From positions 1,398,255,001-1,398,319,000 of the forward strand of contig CM057456.1 of assembly GCA_016271365.2 (NCBI GenBank): DNA of 64,000 bases. Reading direction: 5' to 3'. The position numbers and the translations under genes were made by a program. The stretch comes from Neoceratodus forsteri. Lineage: Eukaryota; Chordata; Ceratodontiformes; Ceratodontidae. Below are positions 10,852 to 21,829 of this stretch, piece by piece. The notes below the pieces were generated by a model. It saw nothing but the letters and a program-made list of their open reading frames with translations, was not told where the DNA came from and did no database searches. The first letter of the stretch is position 1, and the number at the start of each line of letters is the position of its first letter.

Positions 10852-12370
10852 ATGCAAACCATTCTCCCTATATCCAAGGAATGAAAATAAACGTTTTCTT
10901 TGTGACACAAAATAGAAATATGTGCTGTATTAACTTCCTTTTGGAAACAGGGTTAAACCACTTCTCTTTTTTGCATGTACTGTATAATATGTGTGTATAT
11001 GTATTTATAAAATGGGTAGGAAAAAAGAAGCTCATCTACTGGCCAAAGATCATCAGGTGACCGTGCATATATCAGAGCGTGACTGCACACCTGCACTTTT
11101 AACCCCTTCCAAAACAATTTTGACATTTTATAAGATAGATAAATCACTCTGAGGTGTGCGATCATGCTCTGATATACGCACACCTTGGGCGGTTAACGCA
11201 CACCAAGGCGTGCTTATATCAAAGCGTGACTGCACACCTCAGAGTGGTTTATCTATTACATATAAAATATACATATATAGACTATAGATATGTGTGTGTC
11301 TTTATACAGTATGAACATACACAGATACACACATTTTTGTTTACAGTTTCATTTGCCAGCAGTAAGCATTTTAAAAATTAGATGAAATATTTGATGTGCA
11401 ATATAGCAGTGATGTAAAGCAGCTGATGCTAATTACATTTGTGCACAAATGTGGTGCAGAGGATGAATTGTGAAATATTGGCCGAAGATGAAAAAAAAAA
11501 GCAGCACAAGTTGTCTGTTGGGAAACATTATGTCCAATACAGCTCGATTAGTTTGGGTTTGACTATCAGCCATTAATAATACCCAAGCCATTTTAGTTGT
11601 GGAACTGCTCCATCACATATGGGAAAAACAAATGTAGTGTTTACTGGTTATAAAGAAAAAAGTGACCAAACAACATCCCTCCCCCCCCAAAAAAAATCTA
11701 GTTACTTATCAAATTATAAGGCTTCCGTTACCCTTTTTCTGAGCAAACCTGTTGTTTCAAATAAAAAAAAAAATTAAAAAGGCCTCTGCCCTCCTCCTGA
11801 CATTGAGCAAAGGGTGTAGCTAGGTTGATGCAAAGTGCTTTAAAATGGAAATCTGTGCAGGGGTATAATATGGAGACCAACCACTGTATTCAGTACATTT
11901 CACTGGGATGAGAATTCATTTCAAGATAGCAAACTACAAACAAAAGAAGCGGCACGTCATGAAAAGTGATCTTTTCCCCCTTGCATTACCTCGGGAACAG
12001 TGTCTGGGCAGCTTGAGTTTGTTTTGTTTTTCATATAATTTCTGTGCTTTAGCACATGTTGAGCATATAGAGTATTCTAGAGAACTGTTTAAAGAAGGTC
12101 TTTTTCACAGAATAGTTCTTCATTTTCAAACAAATTGTATTATTTTTGTAAAGTATTATCATGCTATAGTTATGTTCCCTGGACACCGAGTGTTTTTAAT
12201 GTGGTCTACTTATTTAGGATGCCAAATGGTGCAAATAAAGGGATTCAGGTCCATCTTGCAAATGAGCTTCTGCTCAACGATGAATGCCTGGTTAAATAAA
12301 GACCTGATCATAAGCAGACATGCATCTATGGATCTCTATAAAAAGTGGACTCTATAAATAAAACATGATT
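10852..12370 (+). other. Possible retrotransposed ISM1 3' UTR
   Basis: The sequence directly after the pseudogene stop is AT-rich and UTR-like. It has AATAAA-type signals near 10885, 12232, 12293 and 12356, and the last group (CTATAAATAAAACATG) could mark the original mRNA end. A 120-bp palindrome interrupts it at 11134-11256. No clear poly(A) tail is visible, so the extent is inferred. Confidence 0.35.
11134..11256. repeat. 123-bp near-perfect palindrome (hairpin)
   Basis: The left arm GATAGATAAATCACTCTGAG.. is the reverse complement of the right arm ..CTCAGAGTGGTTTATCTATT. The arms are ~55 bp with a few mismatches and a GCGGTTAACGC centre. A third, partial copy (CATATATCAGAGCGTGACTGCACACCT) lies just upstream at ~11066. 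It may be a small foldback (MITE-like) insertion in the ISM1-derived 3' flank. Confidence 0.8.
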
Positions 12371-12504
12371 GAGATATATACTGAGTGAGAGACTTACTTC
12401 CGCTTTTTTCGTTTGGAGTTGGAATGAAAATTTTCATATAAACAGAACTATCATATGGAAATTTGTGTTTCAAGAAACATAAATATGAGTAAATCCTTTT
12501 TTTC

Positions 12505-12912
12505 CCTTGTGTCTAGTAGTGCCCCAACCCACCTTCTGATCGCTGTCCCTGTAATTAGTTAATTTTTCCCTGGTGTCTAGTAACACTCCCACCCTCTGAT
12601 TGCTATCCCCTTAATTATTTCATTATTCCCTGGTGTCTAGTGGTGCCCACCAATCACCAACCCCATATTGTTAAGTATTTCCCTGGTGTCTAGTGGCACC
12701 CTCCACCCTTCGATTGCCATATCCATAATTATTGTATTTTTCTCTGGTGTTTAGTGGTACCACCACTCTTCGATCGTCCTCACTGTAGTAATGAAATATT
12801 TTCTTGGTGTCCACTGGCATCTGCACCCTCCGATTGCCGTCCCTGTAATTTGTGCATTTTTTTACCTGGTGTCTAGTGACACCCCCCCCCACCCTCTGAT
12901 CGCCATCCCCAT
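12505..12912. repeat. Minisatellite, ~65-bp unit
   Basis: About six diverged units each contain CCCTGGTGTCTAGTRGYRCC, then CACCCTCYGATYGCYRTCCC and TAATTATTTYATTTTT. Unit starts are near 12509, 12568, 12627, 12680, 12743, 12803 and 12867. The minus strand reads as an Arg/Tyr/Asn-rich open frame that merely reflects the repeat. Confidence 0.9.
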
Positions 12913-13269
12913 TTAGAAGAGGGGAAAAGACCTACACAGCAGAGGTGATTTATTTTATTTTCTTTCATACTTGCAGGGTATGAGTAAGTGTATAAGTGAA
13001 TAAGCAGAAGGCCTTTGGATTAGGGTTTTTTTTGTGTCCTGTTTTTGTTTACTGTTCTGTAATTCTTAGCAGCCAGGCAAGGGGACTGCTGTAGTTAGAA
13101 GAACTGCTGCTCTTTTACTATTGTACTAGGGAATTTTGCTCTTTAACTAATTTTTGCTGTTTCTTACTGATTGTTTTTCTCCTTACCCAGAAACACACTG
13201 AAACACCCACTCTCCCTCCTTCAAATCCCTCCTTCCCCCGAGTCATTCACATTTATAGTTAACCTGAAC

Positions 13270-13830
13270 CTCTAACTTCTTACAGGACAGAGGAAGAGGT
13301 GCTACATACTGTTTTCCTACTGTCTCCTGCACAAGACCTTCATTACATTTTGTCCACATTTCCTCCCAAACATAGGAAGAACTACAGTATATAGTATTCC
13401 TCTATTGCACAGGACCTTCTAGTGCTTTTGTCCACACTTCCTGCATTGGACTTCCATTACATTTTGTCCACACTTCCTCCCAAACATAGGAAGAACTATA
13501 TAGTATTTCTCTGTTGCACAGGACCTTGTAGTTCTATCATCCACAATTCCTGCAAAACAGCAGGAGGAGGTGCTAGATAACAACTCTTGTACAGGACCTT
13601 CTATTTACTTTTGTCCACACTTCATCTCTATGCCATCCTACCACCTCTCTAAGAATAGGAGGCAGTGCTATACATTTTTTAAAAATTGTTGTATTTTCTA
13701 GTTAGAATTATAGTTTCTATTTCTTTTGACAATTATATTTCCTAGTTCTTTCATCCATACTTCCTGCATATCCACAGGAGGAGGTGCTAAATAACAACTC
13801 TTGCACAGGACTTTGGCACAGGACTTTCTA
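13270..13830. repeat. Tandem-like repeats in the CR1-C leader
   Basis: Blocks of TTGCACAGGACCTTCTAG, TTTTGTCCACACTTCCT and AACATAGGAAGAACTATA recur at ~13325, ~13410, ~13445, ~13515, ~13590 and ~13800 with variable spacing of roughly 80-120 bases. They sit just before the ORF1 start, where LINE promoters lie, and may be promoter monomers. Confidence 0.65.
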
Positions 13831-13977
13831 TTTACTTCAGAAAATGTTTACTTTCTGTTTCCATCCAAACTACAGGTCAGATCTTTTCCTTCTGACACCA
13901 CTCTTGGGAATTTCCTTTCTCTTTCGGTCCAAAGAACAGGTCAGATCCTTTCCATCTGGCTCCACGCCTGCAGACAA

Positions 13978-15246
13978 ATGGACATTTTGAACTGCAGATA
14001 TTGTGGGACCCTAGTCACCACAGCATTTGCAATACATGTGGGGCATTGTCTTATATGCTCTGCCCTCAAGGAGCTATGATCTCAGATCCATGCAGCATAG
14101 GCCAAGATGACCTACCTCAGGGCACAACTCAACCACTGTACACATCACAACACTTCGCCGTCATTGAATGTTGCCCTCCTCCCACCAACGCCACTCCTCC
14201 AGAGAGCTAGCAGACCAGAGAGATGGCAATTGGTTAGAAACAGCAAAGCTAATCCAAAGAGCAGTGCCACAGTGACTCCCAAACCAATTCACAGGTCAAA
14301 TAGGGTTTCCCAGAGACACACAAAAAAGCAGTGATGCACACAGGAGCAAAATATCCCCAAACAAGGATATATAAATAAATTGTATTTATTAGGACATACA
14401 GCGGTTTCCTGGCACTTCGAGGGCTAGAACCCTTTTCATCGGGGGGGGGTGGGTAGAGTCACATAAAAAGGTGCATTCTTAAATAATCAAAGTGCAGCTG
14501 ACGTGTTTCAAAATTAAGTGAATCAACCAATCAAATTCAAATATCACAGCAATCACCAACATGTGAAAAAAACATTTAAAATGACCAAGAAACTGTCATA
14601 GCTCAAACTACTAATAATAGGTTCTCCCCACTGGCATCATACCTGTTGTTGAAGCAGGCAATACAGTGGAAGAGGACAGCAAACATTGAACGGAGAAGCT
14701 AACCAAATCAAAGGTCACCAAAGACAAAAAAGCACATACTAATAATAGGAGACTCTATGATACATGGAGAAGAGTCTCACATTCACCAAAGCGGCTGGCT
14801 GGAGATTACGGTAAGATGCCTCCCAGGAACATCGGCATGGAGGGAAACAAACAGCATTGAGGGCATTGTGTGCAACACCAAGCAGGACACACATTCTGAT
14901 CCATCTTGGCAAAAATGACCTAACTAGTCAGTCTGTGGAGGAGACTAAGCAAAATCTAACAAAACTTGGTGAAATACTAACTTCCCTTTCGCCCAGCATC
15001 TCCTTCTCAAAGATTCTGCCTGTGTGGGAAAGGGGCACCAGCAGGCAGAAGATCAGAGAAGGGGACATCTGTGAACTTATTACCTGGCTTAAAAACTGGT
15101 GTCAGGATAAGGGGCATGGCTACATCGGGAACTGGCAGAACCTCTGGGAAAGGGAGTTCTTTAAGTTCGATGGCCTGCACCTTACAAAGGCGGAGACACG
15201 TGCTCTCGGTCAAAAATTCAGCATCTTCATCAGTCGTTTAAACTAG
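13978..15246 (+). pseudogene. CR1 ORF1: zinc finger and SGNH esterase (copy C)
   Basis: The ATG at 13978 opens MDILNCRYCGTLVTTAF, leading into a Cys-x2-Cys...His-Cys-x2-Cys pattern that repeats in CR1-H at 46564. This start is chosen because the two copies match there. The second half (~14735-15246) is an SGNH/GDSL-type esterase, known from CR1 ORF1 proteins. It has GDSMI (block I, ~14750), LPGTSAW-like (~14820), HLGKNDLTSQS (block III, ~14900) and FDGLHLTKAE (block V with Asp-His, ~15170). The last open frame is 14857-15246. Stops, a frameshift near 14850 and the inserted fragment at 14.34-14.65 kb make it a relic. Confidence 0.85.
14340..14650 (-). mobile_element. Penelope-like element 3' fragment (tentative)
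   Basis: On the minus strand the segment reads AAACACGTCAGCTGC, then CCCCCGATGAAAAGGGTT, then GTCCTAATAAATACAATTTA. This 'GATGAA..GGGT..' followed by an AATAAA-type end is typical of the 3' region of Penelope-like elements. No GIY-YIG coding is readable. It interrupts ORF1 of CR1-C between the zinc-finger and esterase parts. The call rests on a short pattern only. Confidence 0.4.
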
Positions 15247-15479
15247 TAGGAGGGGAAGGGGCACCAGCAACTGCCGTGTCTTATGGAACAGCTGATGCCC
15301 CTCCCCATCATCAAACACATCGATGGTACCAAGGCACTATATTACAACTGCCACATGTGACAAAGGTTGGGGAATTCCACAAAGATGTTCTAAATGTACT
15401 CGAAATGGAAAGTGCACTAAGGACACAAAATGTAAATAGAGTAATCATGCAGCAGGTGGGACTAACCAGGGATGGGAAG

Positions 15480-16838
15480 CAATGTGCATTAATGATCATA
15501 GTCTTCCAAACAAAATCCCAGACTTCACTGCCATGATGGCTGAGGCCCACCTTGATTGGGTTGCTATCATGGAGACTTCGTTCATGGAGAACCACAACTG
15601 GGATGCTGCTATCCCTGGTAGCACTCTCTTCAGGAGAGACTGGAAGGGAAAGAAAGCTGGTGGTGGTGGTGGGGAGGGGGAGGTGGCTATGTATATCAGA
15701 GATGGGATCAATGCAGCTGAAATCCAGGGACTGCACAGTGATGCAGAGGCCCTATGGTTTACTGTGGGAGCTGGTAACAGGGACCCTATCCGGGTAGGAG
15801 TTATCTACAAAGCCCCCACTCTGGAGATTGAAAAGGATAAAGAATTCCTGGAAAACATACTGAGAATGGCAGACAAAGGAGAGTTACTACTGGTTGGGGA
15901 CTTCAATCTACCAGATGTAGACTGGTCCACCTTCACTGCTTCCTCAGAGAGGAGTAGAGAATTCCTCATCGCACTATGGTGGGTGGGACTTGATCAAAAT
16001 TGGTAGAGTCGCCCACTAGGAATCTACTATTCTGGATCTGGTACTCACAAACAGTGCTAGGGTGTCAGATGTACAAGTGGGGATCAACCTGGGCACCAGC
16101 GACCACAGGTCAGTCTGGCTCTCAATTAACGTCGCAGAGAGCCCTTATCACACCAAATTCAGGGTGCTCAATTTCAGTAAAGCAAATTTCCCAAAAATGA
16201 GGGAAAGTATTAAAGAACTACTGGTCATCGATGCCACAGAGAATGCGGAAGACTCCTGGATAAAACTGAAAAAGATTTATAGCTACAGTCATGGCACAAT
16301 GCGCAAAACAAATAAACAAATTCAGAAAATCAAAGAACCCACTCTGGTCTTCCAAAGCAGTGTCAACTATAATTAGAGATAAGAAAAAAGCTTTTAGAAA
16401 GTACAAGGAGACCAAATCCGAGAAGGATATAGAAGAATACACGACTAAACTCAATGAATCAGGAAAAGTAATTAGGGTAGCCAAGGCTCAGATGGAGGAA
16501 AGAATAGCGCAAGGAGTGAAGAGGGGAGACAAAACATTCTTTCGTTATACAGTATAAGGGAAAAAAGAAAGAGTATGGGAGGAATAACCAGGTTAGCAAC
16601 TAAAGAGGGACAGCTGGTGGAGAATGACAAAGACAAGTGAATCTCAGTACTCAGTGAATTTTTCTGCTCGGTCTTCACCCATGAAAACAAAGCTAATGGT
16701 CCCCCACTAGCCAAGGCACATCTCCATAACAGGGAAGTAGACACCAGCCCCTTTACAAAAGAAAGATCCTTGAGGAGCAGTCTAAATTAAAGGTGGACAA
16801 CTCAATGGGGCCGGATGGAATACACCCAAGAATTCTTT
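15480..16838 (+). pseudogene. CR1 ORF2 endonuclease and linker (copy C)
   Basis: The endonuclease starts with NKIPDFTAMMAEAHLDWVAI (~15505) and WDAAIPGSTLFRRD. It has GVIYKAP (~15805), the GDFNLPDVDWSTF motif (~15896) and NLGTSDHRSVWLSIN (~16085-16130, SDH motif in another frame). The linker KNPLWSSKAVSTIIRDKKKAFRKY (~16325) leads into the fingers of the RT, which stops after DNSMGPDGIHPRI at ~16838. Frame changes occur at ~15990-16060 and ~16300, and the catalytic RT region is missing. Confidence 0.85.
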
Positions 16839-17086
16839 TTTTTAAATACAGGTTTTTACGGACTTTTCTTGATTTCTCCCCATATCCCCGGGCCTTGGCA
16901 CACGGCCATACATGTGTGTGGAGGGATGCACACACACTGGAAGCCAGCTCAGCCCCCTCCACCCATCCATACTGCTGCCCACTCCTGTCTATGTTACTCC
17001 ACCAAATCTCCACCTGGTTGGAATGGGACCACAGGAGGGGTGACAACCCACCCCCACTACCCCCAGGAGAGGAGAGCAGCCTGATG
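16839..17086. other. 250-bp unassigned sequence between two CR1 copies
   Basis: It begins TTTTTTTAAATACAGG exactly where CR1-C homology stops and ends where the 3' tail of CR1-D begins. It is C-rich, with two overlapping short ORFs and no recognised family. It could be an inserted fragment or filler DNA from the event that removed the 3' half of CR1-C. Confidence 0.4.
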
Positions 17087-18350
17087 GCTCATACAAACAT
17101 AAACTTTTATGGTAGATAAGGACCGCTTGGCCCACCCAGTCTGACCATTTCCCTACCTGTTTGATAAGCTACAGATCCTAGTTAACCAACAGCCTACTTC
17201 TTCCTACCCCCACCAGAATCACCTTATGTTTATCTCATGCATTCTTGAATTCCCCCTTTGTTTTTGACACCACGACCTCCTCAGGAAGGCCGGTCCATGC
17301 GTCTACCACCCTCTCCTTGAAAAAATACTTCCTCACGTTGCCCCTGAGCTGCTCCTCCTCTATCTTCATATTGTGTCCCCTTGTTCTTGCACTTCTCTTT
17401 TTCTGAAAGATGCTATTCTGTTGGACTTTATTGATTCCCTTGAGGTACTTTAATGTTTCTATCATGTCCCCCCCTCCCTCCTTTCCTCGAGGGTATACAT
17501 ATAAAGCCCCTTTTGTCCCTTTTCATATGGCTTCTGGTGTAAACTCTGCACCATTTTAGTTGCCCTCCTCTGGGGTGCCTCCATCCTGTCTATGTTCTTG
17601 CAGAAATGGTGTCTCCAGAACTACACTCAGTACTCCAGATGGGGTCTCACCAACTGTATGTACAGAGGGATAATGACTTCCTGTTTTCTACTGGTGATGC
17701 CTCTCCCTGTGCATCCCAGTATCCCCCCAGTCCTCCTTACTGCCTTCTCACATTGCTTGCCTATCTTTAGGTCATATGATAGGACTACCTCCAGGTCCCT
17801 TTCCATTTTTGTTTTTGTTAGTAGCTCTCCCCCCACTGTGTACTCTTCCCCTGGGTTTTTGTTTCCCAGGTGCATTACTTTGTATTTCTTTGCATTGAAT
17901 CTAAGCTGCCATACTTTTGACCATTCCTTCAGCCTTGCCAAGTCCATTTTCATCCTTTCCACCCCCCTTGTGTTATCAACCCTGTTGCAGATCTTTGTGT
18001 CATCTGCAAATAGGCATACTTTTCCTTCCAGTTTCTCTGCAATGTACCTTATAAAGACATTAAAAAGGACCAGTCCTAGTGCTGAACCCTGCAGCACCCC
18101 ACTAGTAACCCTCCTTTCCTCAGTGTGGACTCTGTTTACTATTACCCTCTGTGTCCTGTTGTCCAGCCAATTCATTACCCAAGCTACCACCCTGGGTCCC
18201 ACTCCCAGGCTGTCTAACTTGTTTATTAACCTTTTGTATGTGACTGTGTCAAATGCCTTGCTAAAGTCTAGGTAGGCCATGTCCACAGCCCCTCCCTGTT
18301 TACTACTTTGGTCACCCAGTCAAAGAAATCAATTAGATTTGTCTGACATG

Positions 18351-20035
18351 GGGGGCACTGTAGAACCTGAGCTAACTGGAAGCAGCTTGAACAAGCTCCT
18401 GTAAATTCACCTTAAAACTACAAAGATTGGCAGTTCATTGCTGATTTTCACCTGGTTGAGGTTTCCAGCAGAAAGAGGAACTTGATTTTGATCAGGATGG
18501 GCAATCCCAAGTGGGATAAAACTTTTGGAGGTCCCGATAAAACCAAAGGCTCCAATGGCATACAAACTACATGATCTGCTGCTGTCAAGGCCTTTTCTAC
18601 TACTGACTGGGGGTGGAAGAAACGTTGGACTCACTGGGATTTAAATTACAAAAACTGATCCTCTCAGTCATGGATCTCTCCCTGAAGGTGGACGGTTTCA
18701 ATGGCAGAGTACTCATCTTAGAAACTGAGGTTGATTCTCTGAAGGGAGATCTCCAAGAGGTTCATAAACAAGCTGATGTCTCTACTGGGGCGACCGCTTT
18801 AATGACAATGGAAACACAACTTATGAGCACTCACCTGGAGTGTCTGGAAAACCAGATCCATTCAGCAAACCTACAGTTACTGGGGCTACCAGAAGGATCT
18901 GAGGGGGACCACCCTATCCTCTTTGCAAGAGAATGGCTAACAGAAAAGCTTGTCCAGGAAGGATCAGACCCTATTGTGGAAATCCAGAAGGCCTACAGAA
19001 TCACCCCGAGACGGCAGCAGCATGAGGAGGAACCATATACCTTATTATTGGTAACAGCAGGAGTAGGAGTTCGGGATCAAATTCTGCAGTTGGTGGGAAG
19101 AGCAGGGCCCTTGATGCAGGATGACAAGCAAGTCTACCTTTTCCCTATCAGCTATGCGACACGACAACGCCGTAAGAAATTTGACGGTGTTCGTCGCACT
19201 CTCAGAGAAGCTGGGGTCCTACATGCTATCATCTTCCCAGCATGATTGAGGATCTCCAACGAGAACAAAATCTATATTTTCTCAGACCTGGTGGATGCAG
19301 GCAAGTGGGCTGCTAGGGTGGCACCTAGGAGGGAGCGTTCTGAGGAGGATGGCTTTGAGGAGACTGGAGAGGGAGCCTGAACAGGTTGCTTTCTGCTTTG
19401 ATGGCCTCTAAACTTTGATGTGGGCATGAACACCTCCTAAAGTGACACATCTTTATTAGTAATACATCAAAGACCCTAAATTTCAAGTTTATATTTTTTT
19501 TAGGTTTAATGTGGATAACTTATGTGTCTTGTTATTTTATAAGTGACTAGGAGGTGTATACTGCAATTGTTTTATATTCTGCTACTATTTAGCGAACCTG
19601 AGAATTCTGCTGATTGTTGATTTTAAAAAATGGGCTATATATAACTCTGTTTGACCTGTTCTTACACTAAAAGTTTGCTTCCAGGTGTCTTTTTGGAGGT
19701 TGTTAACATTCAGGTGATTTACATGGCACTGCAGGTCCTTAATGGGCCAAGCTATTTTTTTTGTTCAAGGAACATTGCTGGACAATAATAATTTTAGGAA
19801 CCTGCCACGTAGCTCTTGGGCTTGATAACACAGCAAATTACCGGGACAATCTTTATAATTTAGTACTACCATGTTGATTCTCCCCAATGTGGTATCTATA
19901 TATAGTGGATACATCTATTCCTACAATTAAGGGGCCTTAGGTCCTATTTGCTGTTTGTCTGAGTGGACTGTTCACTATATGCATTTTCCTGTGCCTATGT
20001 ATATGGAAATTTGTATAAAAATAAAGTTAAAAAAA
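18351..20035 (+). mobile_element. ORF1-only L1 (HAL1-like) with target-site duplication
   Basis: A 1.69-kb insertion is flanked by AGATTTGTCTGACATG (18335-18350) and AGATTCATTTGACATG (20036-20051), a ~16-bp target-site duplication with two or three differences. It carries one L1 ORF1, ~650 bases of non-coding sequence and an AATAAAG..AAAAAAAA end. No endonuclease or RT can be read. ORF1-only L1 derivatives (HAL1) are known in mammals; this is the same kind of design. It is in antisense orientation inside CR1-D and therefore younger than it. Confidence 0.8.
18497..19380 (+). pseudogene. L1 ORF1p (coiled coil, RRM, C-terminal domain)
   Basis: The frame starts at ATG 18497 (MGNPKWDKTF), with one stop at ~18568 and a frameshift near 18610. 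It then reads from EETLDSLGFKLQ through a heptad-rich stretch (~18640-18870), an RRM-like part (NLQLLGLPEGSEGDHPILFAREW) and a C-terminal domain (YATRQRRKKFDGVRRTLREAGV, ~19150-19220). The visible stop at 19243-19245 is TGA where an Arg codon (CGA) is expected. The same frame continues LRISNENKIYIFSDLVDAGK to a stop at ~19380. That is the family-typical end of an L1 ORF1p, an RNA-binding chaperone of retrotransposition. Confidence 0.85.
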
Positions 20036-20310
20036 AGATTCATTTGACATGACCTTCTAGGTACTCAACTATTCTTTCTTTCAGAAGTGATTCCATCATT
20101 TTCCTTACCACTGAGGTCAAACTGACAGGTCTGTAGTTTCCTGCCTCTGCTTTGCTCCCACTTTAGTGAAGGGAAATCACATCTTTCCCTTCTCCAGTCT
20201 TCAGGTACCACACCATCCTCCCATGATTTGTTAAAAAGGGTAGTCAGTGGTGCCACTAGTTTTCTCCTCAGTTCTTTTAGAATTCTGGGGTGAATCCCAT
20301 CAGGCCCCAT

Positions 20311-21612
20311 TGCTTTGTCTACCTTCAGTTTTAGGAGTTCTTTCAGGAACCTTTCTTCTGTAAATGGATTGGTATCAACCCCCGATCCAGAGTGCTTCTA
20401 TTGATTGGTTTAGGTACCCCCACACTTCTCTTGTGAACACTGAGCAGGAGTATTCTTTCAGTATCTCCGTCTTTTCACTGTCACCCTCTGCCCACCCACC
20501 ACCCACTTTATTAAGCCTCACAATCCCTTTCTTGGTCTTTCTTCACTCCCCAAAGTACCTATAAAAGGTTTTATCCACCTTCTTATCTGAGCTGGCTATT
20601 TTTTCCTCGGTTAAGGCCTTTGCTATTCTGACTGCCTTTCGTGCTTCCTTCTGCTTTAACTGGTACAGTTCTCTGTCCTGCTCCTTTTGTGTTTTCTGAT
20701 ACTTCCTGAATGCTGTCTTTTTTCTCCCTTACCTTCCCCGGCACCTCTTTTGAGAACCATAGTGTTTTTTTCCTTCATTTTGATTTATCTGCTTCATACA
20801 AAAGCTTGTTGCCTCTATGATGGCAGTTTTGATTTTTCCTCATTGTTCCTCCACCCCTCCTTCTTGCCCATTTGCTAGTGCTTTTCTGAGGCATGCTCTC
20901 ATTTTGCCAAAGTCAGCCCTCTTAAAGTCCAGTACCCTCACTTTTGTATGGCTTGACTCTATGGCTGTGTTTATCGTGAACCACATTGTTTGGCGATCAC
21001 TTGTTCTGAGATGGCTACCCACTTCTAAATCTGAGATCCTCTCTCTGTCCCCATTTGAGATTACCAGGTCTAAGATTACTCCCTCCTGAGTGGGTTCCAA
21101 CACTATCTGTCTGATGCATGCCCCCTGTGTGGCAACAAGAGTGACCCTGCTCTTGGATGTGGCTGCAGCAATGATGCTCCAGTTAACCTCTGGCATATTC
21201 AGGTCCTCCATCAACAATATCTCTCCCTTTTCTGCCATTCTATGGATGCCTTCTATCATTTCCTTGTCCATTTCTTCTTCCTGAGACGGGGATCTGTATA
21301 CAGCCCCTGTGTGGATTGTGGTGCCATTTCCTATCTCCAGGGTGGCTCACAGTGCCTTCTCTCCTCCCTGTTTACCCTTAGTTCCATTGCTTTGATCCCT
21401 TTCCTTACATAGAAGGCTACTCCTCCTCCTTTTTTACCCTTCCTGTCCCTCCTGTAGATTGTGTACCCTGGTATGTTGACATCCCAGTCATGGTTCTCTG
21501 TGCACCATGTTTCTGTAACTGTCATGATATCCAGGTGCCCCTCTTTCATCAAGGCCACTAGTTCAGGGAGCTTTTTACCCAGACTACAGGCATTAGTACT
21601 CATTGCCTCCAC
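20311..21612 (-). pseudogene. CR1 ORF2 endonuclease and linker (copy D)
   Basis: On the minus strand 21612-21331 opens MEAMSTNACSLGKKLPELVAL, with HLDIMTVTETWCTENHDWD and IPGYTIYRRDRKGKKGGGVAFYV, the N-terminal endonuclease. After a frameshift, 21271-20840 continues (EDLNMPEVNWS where GDFNMP is usual, TSDRQTMWFTIN for the SDH motif). The catalytic Asp-Asn motif is thus changed (GDF to EDL) and SDH reads SDR. The linker with KARKAVRIAKALTEEK-like sequence spans ~20840-20560. The protein was inactive even before the frameshifts are counted. Confidence 0.82.
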
Positions 21613-21829
21613 TTTTTTATGGCCTTACCCCTTTTAACCCCATCCCCGTCCTTACTGCCTTTGCCTTTTTCTCCATTTACCCCTGTTCTTCTCCCTATGG
21701 ACTTCTCTACCTTGGTGTTTGCCTCATTAACTACCCTGTTTTGGGTTTGCTGGGATTTCCCTGCTCCATTTCAGTGCCTCCCCCTTGGCTAGTTTAAATG
21801 CTTGCCAATAAAGCATTCAAACCTATCAC

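Larger units (their letters stand above)
12913..16838 (+). mobile_element. CR1 LINE copy C (5' region, ORF1, start of ORF2)
   Basis: This CR1 copy has a repetitive 5' region (to ~13970), an ORF1 with zinc-finger and esterase parts, and an ORF2 that breaks off in the first RT motif. The last homologous part is GPDGIHPRILF at ~16808-16838; then an unrelated 250-bp sequence follows. A Penelope-like 3' fragment is inserted in ORF1 near 14.34-14.65 kb. The 5' boundary is not clear; the region from ~13020 has the TTTGCTGTTTCTTACTG style also seen in the leader of CR1-H at ~46.2 kb. Confidence 0.8.
17235..20310 (-). pseudogene. CR1 ORF2 reverse transcriptase (copy D), interrupted
   Basis: The RT start (AMGPDGIHPRILKELRRKL, 20310-20250) is separated from the rest by an inserted L1 at 18351-20035. 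The open piece at 18286-17627 has motif A YLDFSKAFDTVTYKRL, SGVLQGSALGLVLF (Pro to Leu in the usual VPQGS), the catalytic LFADDTKICN, and LRFNAKKYKVMHLG, ending at RPHLEY. The C-terminal end lies at 17465-17235 (ERGDMIETLKYLKGINKV-like and KEFFKERVV-like). The insertion alone abolishes function. Confidence 0.88.

Noticed and set aside
11908..12357. 149-codon frame as a gene
   Set aside because: No recognisable domain, AT-rich UTR-like context behind the ISM1 pseudogene, and polyadenylation signals inside.
12505..13830. CRISPR array
   Set aside because: Repeats are diverged, units touch without unique spacers of fixed length, and the DNA is vertebrate.
18613..19245. Host gene encoding a 210-residue coiled-coil protein
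   Set aside because: It is L1 ORF1 by layout, lies within target-site duplications and continues past a CGA-to-TGA stop.
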